Shown: positions 50,623-61,618 of the stretch, piece after piece
Numbering within the stretch: the first letter of the stretch is position 1
Layout of the letters: every line of letters begins with the position of its first letter
Assembly (NCBI RefSeq): GCF_032362555.1
Contig: NC_083530.1
Span: 5,362,001 to 5,426,000 of the forward strand
DNA from: Amyelois transitella
Taxonomy: Eukaryota; Arthropoda; Insecta; Lepidoptera; Pyralidae
Length of the DNA: 64,000 nucleotides
Reading direction: 5' to 3'
Program-made: the position numbers and the translations under genes
The notes under the pieces: generated by a model
Told to the model about the DNA's origin: nothing
Seen by the model: only the letters and a program-made list of their open reading frames with translations
The model's database searches: none

Positions 50623-51964
50623 TCTATATATATAAAACTCTTCCGTTACTGAGTGACTGACTGACAGACAACGCACAGTCGAAACTACTGGTCGTAGAGA
50701 GCTGAAATTTGGAATGTAGGTTCCTTGGGATATGTAGGGGAGCACTAAGAAAGGATTTTTGGAAATTCAACCCCCAAGGGGGGGATAAGGGGTAAAAACG
50801 TTTCTATGAAAAATCTTATTCCTTGGGTTTATAAACTTGAAACTTGGCATGAACACGTACATAGGCAAGTAAATATGTTTGACATTATAAGTTTTTTCAA
50901 ACTACCCTCCAATCGTGATTTAGGGGGTGCGATTGGGTGACTGATTTATTAACGCACAGCCGAAACCGCTCGGTATAGGAGTCTGAGATTTTGAACAGAG
51001 GTTCCTTTAGTAACATAAGTGAGCACTAAGAAGGGATTTTTGAAATGTCAACCCCCAAGGGGAGGAAACGGGATAAACTGAGCCGGGGCTGCGGGAAAGT
51101 TCTAACGAGATACCGTGGCCCCGGAACGCAAAAGGCAACTGAAGGAACGAGGTGGGTTTTAGTCAGTAAAAGTCTGACACTCCCTTCCGTTCCACCCAGA
51201 GCGGGAGAGGTCATTTGATGATTTCCCATCCTTAAAAAAAAGACTTTGTATGACAACTTTCAGTCGTCTCTTTAACATACATAATAACATACATAATTAT
51301 GTACATACATGCATAACATTAATAACATCACGCCTTTAAATCCCTATTTTGTGTTAACACTACCCATACAAACAGCTAAAAGGAAACAAGTGAAGAGACG
51401 AAATTTGTCCGCATCCATTTTCACCTAAATTCTTAACGTTAATGAGATTTACTTTTTATTATCAGGTCAACCTAATAGCCTCACATGTACGTATAACTTC
51501 GTAAGAATTTTCTTTCAACTCCTAACCGTTGAGGAGTTGTACCTTCCATCATCAGCTCATTCACATGGGATGATGACTATCAGACGCAAATACTTAAACA
51601 GAAGGAAATCCTGTAAGGCCTCTTCGTCCTATAAATCCTGTTTTTTTTTCTTTTGAGACGATGATTTTGTCTCGCTTTATTTTTTCTATATAGATTTGTA
51701 TGTATACTAATATTATAAAGAGGAACAATCTATTTTTTTATATGTTTGTTTGTTTACACATGTAATCGATAAACTCCGAAACTACTGAATCGATTTCAAA
51801 CATTCACCATTAGAAATCTACATCATCCCTGAGTAACACAGGCTATATTTAATTCCAGTTGTAACAAGATTTCAGCCTGTGGAAGAAAAAGCCCTGTCGA
51901 GATCATTAAAAAACGCTATATATAACCGAATTACACGTGCGCGAAGCCGCGGGCGGAAAGCTAG
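50623..51964 (+). mobile_element. Composite non-autonomous Helitron, copy 2
   Basis: Near-identical to 12681-13757 up to 51601, then 265 extra bp (AAGGAAATCCTGTAAGGCCT to CCAGTTGTAACAAG), then the shared 3' end to CTAG at 51961-51964. The extra part includes a second Helitron-like 5' start (TACTAATATTATAAAGAGGA). Confidence 0.8.
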
Positions 51965-52014
51965 TAATTTCATATTTTGGTTTCCAAAAGACTTTTTGAA
52001 ACTTTCTTGCTTCT

Positions 52015-52131
52015 CATACATACATACATATCGTAACATCTATATCCCTTGCGGGATAGATAGAGCCAACAGTCTCGAAAAGACCAATAGGCCACGTTCA
52101 GCTGTTTGGCTTAATGATCGAATTGAGATTT
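52015..52131 (-). repeat. SINE1-like 3' part
   Basis: (CATA)n tail, CCCTTGCGGGATAGATAGAG, GGCCACGTTCAGCTGTTTGG. Confidence 0.8.
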
Positions 52132-52191
52132 TTGCTTCTCTACACTCCTTAAGAAGCCTACTTCCCAATTTCTATCTTCTTGCATAAACAA

Positions 52192-52428
52192 CCGTGTGGT
52201 TCCCAGCACAAATAGAAAAAAAACTCTTTCCCATGGATATCGTAAAAGGCAACTAAAGAATAACTTTAAATACTTGGGATTCTTACGCGATGGGCTAGCA
52301 ACCTGTCACTATTTGAATCTCAATTCTATCATTAAGCCAAACAACTGAAGCCTATAGGTCTTTTCGAGAATGTTAGCTCTGTTTACCCCGCAAGGGATAT
52401 AGACGTAACGATATGTATGTATGTATGA
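52192..52428 (+). repeat. SINE1-like element, full-length
   Basis: CCGTGTGGTTCCCAGCAC head to an (ATGT)n tail. Confidence 0.8.
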
Positions 52429-52743
52429 TAATCAAGAAATTTTCAAAAAAAAGGCCCTCGGCTATACAGTTTTAGCTGTGCACTATCTATCAATTTGACG
52501 ATCACTTATTATCATATATTACATTGATAACATATCCGTTTAGTATTTAGATGTAGTACTATGTAGATAACTAGCTTTATAATATTAGTATAGATGTAAT
52601 GTAAAATTAAAAGCATTTATGTACACAAACAGCTGAAATAAAACCGAGGTTTAGGAATTTGGTGAGAAAGAGGTATAATATGTATCATTTACGTGAATGC
52701 CTAATCATAGAAAAAAGTTTTTTTTTATTTACAACATCTACAT

Positions 52744-53011
52744 GATACATACATACATACATACGGTTACGTCTTTGTCCCTTGCGGGGTAGACAGAGCC
52801 AACAGTCTTGAAAAGACTGAATGGCCGCGTTCAGCTATTTGACTTAATGATAGAATTGATATTCAAATAATGACAGGTTGCTAGCGCATCGCCTAAAAAA
52901 GAATCCCAAGTTTGTAAGCCTATCCCTTAGTCGCCTTTTACGACATCCATGAGAATGAGATGGAGTGGTCCTATTCTTTTTTGTATTGGTGCCGGGAACC
53001 ACACGGCACTC
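52744..53011 (-). repeat. SINE1-like element, full-length
   Basis: Best-preserved reverse copy, (CATA)n tail to GTGCCGGGAACCACACGGCA. Confidence 0.9.
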
Positions 53012-53379
53012 CTTTTCATTTTTACCAAATATCTCCCCAGCTTAAATCTCTGAATAATGTAGATGTAAGTGTCTCATCTGTATAAATGAATGATTAATTT
53101 ATGACGCAATAAATCGAGTTACTATGCAAGAAAGATTTTCATAGGTACATTGGTGAAGATAAAGATTATTCAATGAATAATATTCATGCCGAAATAACAA
53201 ATGAATACAATAAATAATTAAAAAAATTGACATCAATATAAAGATATTAATGTCAGTATTATACAATAATTATCATATTTATTCCGCAGTTCAAGATAAC
53301 ATTACTCATTTACTTTTATTAATTTACACCTTTTAAGTTTTATTGTGTACTGATAGTATTTTTCAATACGTAAAAAAAT

Positions 53380-53570
53380 TGCGACTAAGGGATAGGCTCA
53401 TTAAAATTGCGATCCTTTTTTTAGGCGATGGGCTAGCAACCTGTCACTATTTGGATCTCAATTCCCCATCATTAAGCCGAGCAGCTGAACGTGGCCATTC
53501 AGTCTTTTCGTGTCTGTTGGCTCTGTCTACCCCGTAAGGGATATAGACGTGACTATATGTATGTACCTAA
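53380..53570 (+). repeat. SINE1-like element, 5' truncated
   Basis: GCGACTAAGGGATAGGCTCA to CCCCGTAAGGGATATAGACG and a tail. Confidence 0.8.
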
Positions 53571-54340
53571 TTAAAAAAAAATCAATACGGTTCAAGTAAA
53601 CCACCGAATGACGTTGATATGAATCAGCTAAATTTGCTGTCGGCTGACGTCACAGATCAGGTAAAACCAGTTGAATTGTCGTTGGGCAGTCTAGCCCGCA
53701 GTAGCCGTTGGGTTTTTGTTACGCATAACTTCCCAGAAACAAGGTAAATTTACTGAACATGGGGATTTTCTTGGGACGTGACATTGGTATTTTTGTGTGG
53801 AAAGTTAATGAGATTATGCCTTTTAATATGAAATGACACAATAATTTTGTGATTTTTTTTTATTCTGGATTTCTTTCGAGTAAATGAATAAATGTTCAGG
53901 TAAAAAGGTTTGAAAAAATATATCTGGAAATACAACAAAAAAATGTAAAAAGTTTTAAGCTTAAAAAATTAATAACAAGGACGTAATATGAACATAATTT
54001 TTTAACATAATGTCTTATTGAAAAACTGTCCACAAATTTTTTTCTTTTTTAATTCAAGCGGTAAAAAAAAAAACAAAAATCATTCTGTGCGCGATTGTAC
54101 AAAGTCTGCGACTGTAATTTCATACTGAAAGCCTTGGAAGGACTTGCGGTCTATTTACTAAAAAGCTTGACATTTTCCGAGCTTTGGCTCAAGTTACTTC
54201 AGCCTTCCACTGGACATTTATATTCTTCCAAGTGGGGAAGATTTAGTACGAGTTCAGAATTAAACTAAGTTAAGCATGCAGTTCTGATTAAGTATAAGTA
54301 GTCGCAAATATTTCGCTCATTATAAAAATCAGAATTAAAA
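53571..54340. other. Intergenic, nothing identified
   Basis: AT-rich, no recognised feature. Confidence 0.3.
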
Positions 54341-54525
54341 ATTAGGATTCCGTACCTAAAAAGTAAAAACGGGACCCTATAAAAATCCTCCGGTGTCTGT
54401 CTGTCACCAGCCTGTATCTTATAAACACTGATAGCTAGAAAGCTGAAATTTTCACAAATAATGTATTTTCATAAATGTTACCTTTTTAATGCTCAATACC
54501 GACTCGCATTTGGCCGGTTTTTTTA
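54340..54525 (+). repeat. Unclassified lepidopteran-type repeat
   Basis: GATTCCGTACCTAAAAAG, GGGACCCTATAAAAATCCTC, GCTGAAATTTTCACAAATAA and the end ACTCGCATTTGGCCGGTTTT. A widespread-looking repeat whose class I cannot fix; related end at 44340-44400. Confidence 0.55.
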
Positions 54526-54713
54526 AATATTTTTTCTAAGCTAAAAAGGTTTTATGAAATCTATATGGTTTATAACCTAAGTAGGTCTGTGGTCAGGTCA
54601 AGACGGCTAGAATTTCACACTGGAAACCGTATATTAGTGGGTGGCCGAACAATGACACCTATGTTACAATTGCGTGGTCACAATTGGAACACAAGGATCA
54701 ATATATCCATACT

Positions 54714-54795
54714 TGCCGTGTGGTTCCCGGCATTTTTATTTAATAACACCACTCCATGGACATGGTAAAGGTCGACTAAGGCTAAAGGCACATTT
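54714..54795 (+). repeat. SINE1-like 5' part
   Basis: GCCGTGTGGTTCCCGGCATT and ATGGACATGGTAAAGGTCGA. Confidence 0.65.
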
Positions 54796-55029
54796 ATTTA
54801 GTGCAAGCTTTCACGCTGGTCTGGTAGTGCAAAAAAAAACGTAGTGTGTTCCAGCTGCTTCTTATCTGTGCAGATTGTAAAGGCAATCAAGGGAATGTGA
54901 TTTTTCTTTAACGGGGTGGACTAGCAACTGACATTAGTAGTACGCCCGCAGCTTCGCTCGCGTGGATTAAAAAATCCCACTAAAATAATTAATTTATTTT
55001 TGCAGTTAGCAATCTTATGTTGTGACCTA

Positions 55030-55960
55030 CTCCTTATTACTACGCTTTTATTAGCTTGGGTTGTATGTATGTATGTATGTAACGGAATCTTTGAGCTTAA
55101 TTTTCACTGATTTCTAAACGTCTGATCAACTTGAAACTTTGCACACGTATCAAGGACCGATGACAATGCAATATTTTGATAAGAGTTTCTCATTATCCTG
55201 AATAAAACTGCCAGGATTAATAAGTTCATTTTTAGATCCTTCGTATGAGAGTAAAAGAGACAGAGATAGTACCAGTGCCAGTAATCTCCATACAAGAAAC
55301 CAAGAAGTTCTGACGTATAAGGAGTCCAAAAAGAGATGTAATATATTTCCATATAATGTTACTATTAACCTGAGGCTTTTTTATTTCATCGCATCGCTCC
55401 ATTTAGAATTACCATTAGAAACAATAGTAGAATTAGTAGAATATTTTAAAACAATAAAAAATATATAAGTAATAAAACAAAAGTAATAAATGAAAATTGA
55501 ACAACTAAATTTACAACAATACAAGAATAAAGTTACTACCTACAGAACTTTGCGATATTTAATACGTATTTAACATATTAATGCAATTCTTGAATTAACA
55601 TTAGGTATCTTTTGCCTATTTATAATAGCAACACTGTAATACTCGTTTAAGAAATGAGTGACTGTTTATTTAATATGTCAAATAAGTTTTGCAGTAAGTT
55701 TTGAATTCGATTAGAAAACCTGTAAACTTTCTTTCTGTTTTTTTATACCGATGCCTGTGTATTTACCTATTTGCACTTTGTTTTGTGCTGATAACTTGTC
55801 GTTATTTGTAGTTTGGAATCTTCCGTTGAGTCGAGCTTTGTTCTTCCGGATATTCGTGTGATTTTATCATCTGAGATTGGACTCTGACTGTGTTCACTGT
55901 GTTGTGCAGATATTTTTTAGATAGGATTCCTGTAAAAAGTACCTGATTATTTGAGATAGG
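55030..55960. other. Intergenic, possible repeat and 5' UTR
   Basis: A short (ATGT)n run at 55066-55082 and sequence resembling a TE body to 55350. Beyond 55700 it may be the promoter and 5' UTR of the THAP candidate. Confidence 0.3.
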
Positions 55961-56016
55961 AGTCCCAAGTTTGTGTTTGTTTTTGTGAAAGACAGTTTTA
56001 CAACGAAAGTGCCACG

Positions 56017-56065
56017 ATGTCTTCAGATAAACATTGTTGCGTTCCTGGTTGTAAAGGCAGTGGAG
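56017..56065 (+). CDS. Candidate THAP-domain first exon
   Basis: ATG plus 15 codons, MSSDKHCCVPGCKGSG, then one base and a donor GTATGT. The C-x-V-P-G-C order right after the start Met is how THAP zinc fingers (C2CH DNA-binding modules) begin. No later exon with the C-x2-H half or the AVPTIF motif was found before 64000, so it may be a host gene running off the window, a P-element-like remnant, or chance. Confidence 0.35.
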
Positions 56066-56230
56066 GTATGTTTGAAATATTTTTGTTCCTGTATCAATCT
56101 GCCTCTTAATCTTGTGGTTTGATTCCTGGCAAGGCCACAATCGAAAATTATTATGTTTGCTGGATAGTCAAAAATATTATTAACAGTGATTTATCACTAT
56201 AAAATTCTTTTCAACTGGGTTTAACAATTA

Positions 56231-56395
56231 TCATACATACATATAATCACGTCTATATCCCTTGCGGGGTAGACAGAGCCAACAGTCTTGTAAAGACTGA
56301 TAGGCCACGTTCAGCTATTTGGCTTTAAGATAGAATTGAGATTCAAATAGTGACAGGTTGCAAGCCCATCGCCTAAAAAAGAATCATCATTCTGA
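56231..56395 (-). repeat. SINE1-like 3' two thirds
   Basis: (CATA)n tail, CCCTTGCGGGGTAGACAGAG, TGACAGGTTGCAAGCCCATC. Just downstream of the THAP candidate exon. Confidence 0.85.
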
Positions 56396-56546
56396 GAATA
56401 TTATGAGATTTAATCCAATCAGGCCACATATAACTTTAAGAAAGTAAGTTGTGAAAACCTCCAGCGATGGGTGCATGGTTGCAAAAGTCTTTTCTAGTAT
56501 GATAGTTATACTAGAAGTGTTAACTTCCAAAAAATAATTGTATAAA

Positions 56547-57093
56547 AAAACTAAAAAACTACGCGTTTTATTGCTAATCGAACTAAAAAATAGAAAATAA
56601 ATAATAGTTTAAAAAAAACTAAAAAACTACGCTTTTATTGCTAATCAAACTAAAAAATAGAAAATAAAAATTAATGACAAAGGAATTATAAAACAGTAGT
56701 AGCAAGTCGAACAATCAGTTATAGTCAATTACCTCGGATTAAAATTATAACAAAATTAAATTTATAAACAAAACAATTTAAATCGGAGTAAAAAGCGTGG
56801 GGTGCATTTTACTTCATTTTTATAACTCTCTTGTCATAAATATATGCTAATAGAATGATTTTAATATTTACTACATCAAGCACCCCACGCTTTTTACTCA
56901 GATTTAAATTGTTTTGTTTATAAATTTAATTTTGTTATAATTTTAATCGGAGGTAATTTACTATAACTGATTGTTCGACTTGCTACTACTGTTTTATAAT
57001 TCCTTTGTCATTAATTTTTATTTTCTATTTTTTAGTTTGATTAGCAATAAAAGCGTAGTTTTTTAGGTTTTTTTAAACTATTATTTATTTTCT
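56547..57093. mobile_element. Long inverted repeat (214-bp arms), foldback/MITE-like
   Basis: Arms 56592-56805 and 56880-57093 match with 4 mismatches in 214 bp and no gaps; the spacer is 74 bp. Inner ends meet at GCGTGGGGTGC/GCACCCCACGC. The outer 65 bp of the left arm (CTAAAAAACTACGC, GAACTAAAAAATAGAAAATA) are duplicated just outside it at 56547-56611. No coding capacity. It is either a foldback MITE or an inverted duplication able to give hairpin RNA. Confidence 0.85.
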
Positions 57094-57099
57094 CGTACT

Positions 57100-57250
57100 C
57101 TTCTTCTTCCTCCTATCTTTAGTACCGGTTGCATCCACACCTCTCTAGAGAGGAGCCCGGGGTATGCCTTTGACCATGGATCCTAGATTGGGCGAGTCAG
57201 GTTTTTACTCGAAGCGACTCCCATCTGACCTCCGCAAACTTTGCAGGTAA
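57100..57250 (-). repeat. SINE3-like element
   Basis: CCGGTTGCATCCACACCTCT, GAGAGGAGCCCGGGGTATGC, GCGACTCCCATCTGACCTCC. It lies between the inverted repeat and the LINE tail. Confidence 0.75.
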
Positions 57251-57473
57251 ACCTAAATCAAATCAAATCAAATCAAATCAAATCTATTTATTGTGGAGCA
57301 CAGGTAAAAAGATAATATAATTGTATAGAGTACCACTGAGTCCTGTCTTTACAGACGTACAATAATTAATTACATACATTTATATAAAATAAAGTCAACA
57401 TAAAAATTAAAATAAAATTGAAAATGTCAGTACACACATCAAAAATAAGAATTATATAAATTAAATCGAATTA

Positions 57474-60173
57474 TTATGTCAAATTGTCTTGTAGAAAATC
57501 TTTAACACTGTAATAACATCTTTCTATTAAAAGCTGTTTAATTGTCTTTTTAAATGTCACTAAATCTTCGGTCTTATAACTATCTGGCAATTTATTAAAA
57601 ATCTTAGGAGCCATCCCGATCACATTATTACTTATCAAAGATTTATGATGTCCTCCAATAACCAACTTTTGCTGGTATTGAGGTCTCACACGATCTGGCC
57701 TCATTCTTATGTCCGCTATTTTTGTAAACAAGTGGGGATTAGATTTTACAAAAAGACAAACTTCTAATATATAAATACTGGGTAATGTTAACATTTTATG
57801 TGCTTTAAACATAGGCACACAGCTGTCTCTAGATTTCAGTCCACACATCGATCTGATACATCTTTTTTGGGCCTTGAAGACTTTGTTAACTTCTACCGCA
57901 TTACCCCAAAATATTACACCATAGTTTAAATGAGGGGTGACTAAACCATGATAAGCCACCAATGCAGCTTCTAATTTAACTTTTTTAGATATCCTAAATA
58001 ACGCATAAGCCGATTTGTTTAGTTTTTTACATACTTCTTCGATATGAGAAGACCATGATAATTGACTGTCAACAGTAAGGCCAAGGAACTTTGTCGTTTG
58101 AACTTCGTCAATATTTTGACTATTATATTGTATGTTAAGATTAGGTGGTATTTTTCTATTATAAAATTGCATAACTTTAGTTTTGATTAAATTAATTTTT
58201 AAATTATTAGTTTCTAACCATTGAATTATATCATTTATTGTATTATTTATGTCATATTCGTACTCCTTCGGGTCGTCACATTTAATAATTGCAGTGCTAT
58301 CGTCTGCAAATAGTACCATTTTTTGCTGTATTTTTTGAGGTAAATCATTAATATAAATGAGAAACAGAAGCGGCCCAAGGACGCTTCCTTGAGGAACGCC
58401 GAACTTGTTTATTCTATATCCTGACAGATGATTAATTTCTTGCTTTTTTTTGGGACAAATACTGGTTATTTCCACGCATTGGCTTCTGTTATCTAAGTAA
58501 GATTTTATTAAATTTAATACATTTCCTCTGATGCCGTACGTATTTAATTTGTTCAATAGTCTATTGCGATTAACAAAGTCAAATGCTTGTGTCATATCGG
58601 TATACACTACGCATACAGGGTTCATCTTATCCACATTTTTCATTACAATGTCCAGCATATCATATATCGCCATACTAATTGTCTTATTCTTTCTAAATCC
58701 CTTTTGTTCGTCACATAAAATTTTATATTTAGTCAAGTAATTGTAAATGGAGTCATATAAATATTTTTCAAAAATCTTTGTATAAATTGTTCCAAGTGCC
58801 ACTGGCCTAAAATTAGACATAATTTTTTTATCCCCTTTTTTATGTAGTGGTTTTATAATAGTTGGTTTAAGTTTATCAGGATAAATACCAGCAGAAATGC
58901 ACATATTGATGAGAAAACATATATGTGGGGCAATATCTTCACAAACAGACTTAACCACTTTTGTGGAGATATCATCGTAACCTGTACTATTGGTGTTTTT
59001 TAGTGTTCTTACAATTTTTATTACTTCCTCAGTCATAATTGGCATTAAAAACATAGATTGTGGCTGAAATATTAGATCAACTTTATCATATAATTTATTC
59101 GAAGATGTTTCAATTTTTTCAATAAAGTACGCATTAAAAGCCTCTGCTATTGATTTAGGATCTGATATTGAGTTATCATCGTGTTGAACTTCTGATATGT
59201 AGTCTTTTTTTTTATATTTATCATTTATTATTTGCCAAGTTGCTTTTGATTTATTATGTGCGTTGTTGATGTAAAATGTATTTTGAGCCTTCTGTGTTAA
59301 ATTGATTATGGTTTTAAATTTTTTTGAGTATTTTTTTAAATTAATTTTGGTCTGCCTAGATGGCGCTGTTCTATGTTTCCATAATAAACTTCTTTTTCTT
59401 CGACTGCAAATTTTTATTCCTTTTGAAATCCATCTCAATTTCTTCTTACTTTTAAATATTTTTATTTTAAACGGAAAACAGAGATTGTAAATCATTTGAA
59501 AATTATCAAAGAAATGATTGAAAGCAGTATTGGGATCATCTGTATTATAGATACCAGAAAAGGGAAAGTTTTTTATGTGGTTTTCAAAAAGTTTTAAATA
59601 TTCAATCGACAAATCTCTTTTTTTAGCACGCCATTGACTTAATTTGTTGATTTTATCCATCGGTATCTCTATGATTTGAGCTGAATGGTCCGACAACGCG
59701 AATTCTATTACCTGATTTTTACATTTGAGTTGTAAGTTGTGGGCAAAATTATCTAAGCATGTTTGAGAACGCGGTCTAGTTACTTGTCTTATTTGTAATT
59801 TGAGATTATAACCCATTAGAAAATATTCAAATTCCTGGGCTAAATTCGTTTTTTTTAATACGTCAATATTGAAGTCTCCACACATAACAATTCTTTTATT
59901 ACATTTTTTAAATAATGTTTTCAAAATTAAATCTAACCTATAATAAAAAGTCTCAAAATCCTTTGAAGTTGAAGGTCTGTATACACATAATACAAATAAA
60001 TTACATTGAATTAATTCAACCGCACAGCACTCTACTATATCAGGCACAGATAGTTCCGCAACACAATTCAACTCATTGAAACTTACATCATTTTTTACTA
60101 AAATGCATGTTCCACCACGTTTAATATTTTTTCTGGAATAGATGGCCGCAGAACGATAATTTGGAATGTTCAA
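57474..60173 (-). CDS. LINE ORF2: endonuclease and reverse transcriptase
   Basis: About 900 uninterrupted codons. The protein nicks target DNA and reverse-transcribes the element RNA in the nucleus. Counted from 60173: endonuclease motifs CGDFNID (98-104) and SDH (161-163); RT motifs FRPVALGTIYTKIFEKYL (about 455-472), YTDMTQAFDFVNR (524-536), GVPQGSVLGPLLF (592-604) and catalytic FADD (622-625); thumb and C-terminus to CYYSVKDFLQDNL. The frame opening at 60173 is not a true start: related sequence continues upstream (VDVICISEHFIKSG) to about 60255, where it shifts frame and goes on as TILHQNIAGLINKSDLLSV (60326-60270). The likely start codon there reads TTG. So the catalytic core looks intact but the N-terminus is broken; mobility of this copy is doubtful. 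Confidence 0.85.
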   Translation of the reverse strand: MNIPNYRSAAIYSRKNIKRGGTCILVKNDVSFNELNCVAELSVPDIVECCAVELIQCNLFVLCVYRPSTSKDFETFYYRLDLILKTLFKKCNKRIVMCGDFNIDVLKKTNLAQEFEYFLMGYNLKLQIRQVTRPRSQTCLDNFAHNLQLKCKNQVIEFALSDHSAQIIEIPMDKINKLSQWRAKKRDLSIEYLKLFENHIKNFPFSGIYNTDDPNTAFNHFFDNFQMIYNLCFPFKIKIFKSKKKLRWISKGIKICSRRKRSLLWKHRTAPSRQTKINLKKYSKKFKTIINLTQKAQNTFYINNAHNKSKATWQIINDKYKKKDYISEVQHDDNSISDPKSIAEAFNAYFIEKIETSSNKLYDKVDLIFQPQSMFLMPIMTEEVIKIVRTLKNTNSTGYDDISTKVVKSVCEDIAPHICFLINMCISAGIYPDKLKPTIIKPLHKKGDKKIMSNFRPVALGTIYTKIFEKYLYDSIYNYLTKYKILCDEQKGFRKNKTISMAIYDMLDIVMKNVDKMNPVCVVYTDMTQAFDFVNRNRLLNKLNTYGIRGNVLNLIKSYLDNRSQCVEITSICPKKKQEINHLSGYRINKFGVPQGSVLGPLLFLIYINDLPQKIQQKMVLFADDSTAIIKCDDPKEYEYDINNTINDIIQWLETNNLKINLIKTKVMQFYNRKIPPNLNIQYNSQNIDEVQTTKFLGLTVDSQLSWSSHIEEVCKKLNKSAYALFRISKKVKLEAALVAYHGLVTPHLNYGVIFWGNAVEVNKVFKAQKRCIRSMCGLKSRDSCVPMFKAHKMLTLPSIYILEVCLFVKSNPHLFTKIADIRMRPDRVRPQYQQKLVIGGHHKSLISNNVIGMAPKIFNKLPDSYKTEDLVTFKKTIKQLLIERCYYSVKDFLQDNLT

Positions 60174-60340
60174 TTCTTCTTCATCACCAGATTTTATGAA
60201 ATGTTCAGATATACAAATAACATCTACATAAATTTTTTCATCAGCTAACTCTTCCAGATGTAAGTACTGACAAAAGATCTGACTTATTTATCAAACCCGC
60301 AATATTTTGATGTAAAATAGTCAAGTTTAAATTATTGTAT

Positions 60341-61618
60341 TTATTTAGGAAAAAAATCAGAACTTGAAGCAGGGCTTACTTTATCCATAATATCATATTC
60401 GTCACTGTTTAAATTTTCATTAACAATTATATTCAACATTAATTCCTGTAAGTCCCTAAATATTTGTTTAATACCATTATTATTAATAGTACCAGATCGT
60501 ATGGAAAACATGTCATAATCATAGGAAAGATTCAAATTTGAATCAAGCAAATATGCGTAATTATGCGTATGAATGTCTAGGTATAACAGATTGTTGAAAC
60601 ATTCAAGTCGCCAATTGAAAATCGTGGAGTTATTGTTACATACAAATGTCGGCAAACATAGTACAATATTAGTATGTGTTATTAATTGTAATTCTTCTCT
60701 TAAGTTTAACACTATATCAAAATAATTATTAGTTTTCTTGAAGTCTTCATCTCCAATAAAGATGACGCAGCAGTCTTTGTTAGTGTAGTCTTTTAATTTA
60801 TTATTTAAGTCTTCAATCATATTCTTGATTCCACAATTCGGCTTTAAATAATGACATATCCTGTAATTTCCAAAAGTACTTTCGGCAATGGACAGCATCT
60901 TGTTATTTTTATTAGTACTTATTAAGCATATTTTTGTTACACTCTTTGTATCACTTACGTCTGGTTTCTGAAGTTTTTGTTTACTTCTGTTATTATCTTC
61001 TTTTTCTATTTTATCTTCTACTAAATTTGAAATCGATTTAGAAGGTAAAGGTTTTTTCAGCTTTTTTGTCGATTGTTTTTTCGGAGATTTATCGTCATCT
61101 TTATCATTAATTAATTGAATACCTGTCTTCTTATTTTCGTTATCTTTATCACAATTTTTATTAATTTTGTTATCTATCTTTTTATTTTCGTCATCTTTAT
61201 CAATAAAATCATGATCTTGTCTATTTGCCAAATTTAATTTAGTAGGACTTTCTTGATAAAGCCTTTGGGAAAGTGTCGATTCTTGAAACCTTTTTTTACT
61301 TTTCTTTTTTACAGAAGCAGGAGATAAAACTTTTTCTGTACAAATTTTTTTATATGTTTCTATTACTTTTTGGCATCTATGTAATTCATTTTTTAATTTT
61401 ATATTTTCCTCGTTCAAATTATCTATTTCATTGTTCGCTGAAAGTAATTTCGATTCAAGATTTTCAATCCGTTCCTGAATTTCAATCTGTGTAACACTGT
61501 TGTTAATAGATGTATTAGGTAGGCTCATTATCGTCGAATCTAACAAAGAAGAGTTATCAGAATCATTTAGTGAATTTGATATTTCTGGTCGCCTAAAAGT
61601 AATATTTTCTGAGTCCAT
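60341..61618 (-). CDS. LINE ORF1 with coiled coil
   Basis: 425 aa, intact from ATG to TAA. Residues about 44-93 form a coiled coil (QERIENLESKLLSANNEIDN and the following heptads). Residues 100-230 are Lys/Asp/Asn-rich and basic, suited to RNA binding. The region from about 230 (KICLISTNKNNKMLSIAEST, CVIFIGDEDF, LCLPTF, IRSGTINNNGIKQIF) has the strand-helix rhythm of the SGNH/esterase-like domain found in CR1-type ORF1, but without obvious catalytic Ser and His. No CCHC knuckle. It would package element RNA as an oligomer. The T7 run directly before the stop abuts the ORF2 frame. Confidence 0.75.
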   Translation of the reverse strand: MDSENITFRRPEISNSLNDSDNSSLLDSTIMSLPNTSINNSVTQIEIQERIENLESKLLSANNEIDNLNEENIKLKNELHRCQKVIETYKKICTEKVLSPASVKKKSKKRFQESTLSQRLYQESPTKLNLANRQDHDFIDKDDENKKIDNKINKNCDKDNENKKTGIQLINDKDDDKSPKKQSTKKLKKPLPSKSISNLVEDKIEKEDNNRSKQKLQKPDVSDTKSVTKICLISTNKNNKMLSIAESTFGNYRICHYLKPNCGIKNMIEDLNNKLKDYTNKDCCVIFIGDEDFKKTNNYFDIVLNLREELQLITHTNIVLCLPTFVCNNNSTIFNWRLECFNNLLYLDIHTHNYAYLLDSNLNLSYDYDMFSIRSGTINNNGIKQIFRDLQELMLNIIVNENLNSDEYDIMDKVSPASSSDFFPK

